A stretch of 29,451 nucleotides of DNA, taken from UBA947 sp031550975 (GTDB lineage Bacteria > Cyanobacteriota > Vampirovibrionia > Gastranaerophilales > Gastranaerophilaceae). The DNA is taken from positions 1 through 29,451 of the forward strand of contig JAVBOC010000014.1 in the NCBI GenBank assembly GCA_031550975.1. Reading direction: 5' to 3'. The position numbers were made by a program, and so were the translations under genes. Of this stretch, positions 28,770 through 29,451 are shown one piece after another. The stretch's first letter is position 1. The number at the start of each line of letters is the position of its first letter. The notes under the pieces are model-generated. The model was not told the DNA's origin. It did no database searches and was given only the letters and a program-made list of their open reading frames with translations.

Positions 28770-29451
28770 TTATTCTCCTATCGGCGGCATTTCCATGCAG
28801 AATTTATAGTAGCTGTCATAGACGTGCCTATGTGGTAATGGGGTGTTATAATCGCCATCAGGTACGCAAGGAGCTGGTGTGGCACCATCAGGCGTGTTCC
28901 CTTCATTAAATATCGCAATATCTTTACCCATTACGTTAGGGCCTTGCCGTCCGTTAAGATCATAAATGGCCGCCACGCATTTAGCAGCTTCTTCGCGATC
29001 AGCTGCAGGATCAAGGTTGCAGTTTGGGTTATAAGCAATGAGCATTCTTACGCCATTTACCAGTTTTACTCCCCCTGTAGCCGAACTCCAGTTTTGTTTA
29101 AAACTCATTGAATTATAGTATTTATTGATAGCGTCCATCTCATCAGTGCCAATACCTGTTTCATCGCACCCATCGCCATATTGCTGGCTGCGTGGGTGCG
29201 GACAAGCTTGTGTTATTTTCATATAGTTTTGCAATTCAGCAATAAAGCCATCTGTATCGTGCCGGCCGATTAATCTCCCTTTAGCATGCATTTGACCTAC
29301 GGCTTCTGACAGGCGGCTTTCAAAGACCTTCTGTTCTGTTTTCCAGCGGTCTTCCTGCCAATTTTTCATTAGTGCTGGAATAGTAAGCGCTGCCACAACT
29401 CCGATAACCCCAAGTACAATCAGCACTTCGGCCAAAGTAAAACCTTTTTTA
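28770..29451 (-). CDS. Type IV pilin-like / type II secretion pseudopilin protein, partial at the 5' end
   Basis: A class III-signal prepilin. At the window edge the frame reads KKGFTLAEVLIVLGVIGVVA, with the prepilin-peptidase cut after Gly, Phe as the first mature residue and Glu5 in the usual place, then the hydrophobic helix. Residues before KKG lie outside the window. The ~220-residue body is much longer than that of a typical major pilin. It contains Cys pairs (CPHPRSQQYGDGC, CNLDPAADREEAAKC) and a near-C-terminal DLNGRQGPNVMGKDI motif, the style of pseudopilin-like proteins that are numerous in Gastranaerophilales, by recollection. An outer-surface filament or secretion role is likely. 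The stop at 28770 leaves about 100 bases with nothing identified up to the rubrerythrin terminator. Confidence 0.88.
   Translation of the reverse strand, partial: KKGFTLAEVLIVLGVIGVVAALTIPALMKNWQEDRWKTEQKVFESRLSEAVGQMHAKGRLIGRHDTDGFIAELQNYMKITQACPHPRSQQYGDGCDETGIGTDEMDAINKYYNSMSFKQNWSSATGGVKLVNGVRMLIAYNPNCNLDPAADREEAAKCVAAIYDLNGRQGPNVMGKDIAIFNEGNTPDGATPAPCVPDGDYNTPLPHRHVYDSYYKFCMEMPPIGE

Overview
The window most resembles a gut-type, non-photosynthetic relative of Cyanobacteria (Gastranaerophilales / Vampirovibrionia, 'Melainabacteria'). This assignment is an inference. It rests on the prepilin-like protein at the right edge (KKGFTLAEVLIVLGVIGVVA start), the partial repeat-poor protein at the left edge whose N-terminal region and C-terminal coiled coil resemble a family I associate with that lineage, the moderate GC content, and short tandem heptamer repeats between genes like those described in Cyanobacteria. 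Metabolic genes fit an anaerobic fermenter: ferredoxin, rubredoxin/rubrerythrin, a 2-hydroxyacyl-CoA dehydratase-type activase, a membrane pyrophosphatase and PEP carboxykinase.

Layout. 1-2229: 3' part of a large lineage-type protein. 2226-4953: an M20 peptidase and a divergent glutamate-synthase-small-chain-like oxidoreductase. 5129-8613: a secreted protein of unknown function and a divergent membrane pyrophosphatase, separated by two copies of a palindromic repeat. 8706-10999: two small unknown proteins, the activase and a YkgJ-type cysteine-cluster protein. 11063-14721: an RNA/ribosome block (rlmN, a zinc-ribbon protein with a FUS-like Gly/Tyr/Gln/Asn/Arg-rich tract and a histone-H1-like tail, rimM, trmD). 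14840-16092 (minus): a two-gene unit of unknown function. 16272-19537: a second YkgJ-type gene and a GH57/DUF3536 glycosidase. 19680-22524: an OB-like exported protein, PEP carboxykinase, a small membrane/exported protein and a monocluster ferredoxin. 22583-26830: phosphopentomutase, an HTH regulator facing a 55-residue ORF, and an M16 protease. 26950-28607: a tail-anchored-like small protein and a PerR-rubredoxin-rubrerythrin peroxide-defence cluster. 28770-end: a type IV pilin-like protein cut by the window edge.

Three kinds of structure stand out beyond the genes. First, many promoters have the extended -10 form TGTGnTAnAAT, and several place it exactly six bases before the start codon with no Shine-Dalgarno sequence, which predicts leaderless mRNAs. 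Second, short tandem repeats occur in two classes: heptamers (TTAGGGA-like, GTGAATA-like) between genes, and an octamer (CCATTCAA) inside coding sequences, always in the only orientation that has no stop codon in any frame. Third, several regulatory sites are compact: a Fur/PerR-type box on the -10 of perR, a promoter whose -35 lies in a terminator hairpin, and a nested inverted repeat on the promoter facing the HTH gene. No CRISPR array, tRNA, rRNA, transposase or prophage was seen, and no stretch over 300 bases lacks a gene.
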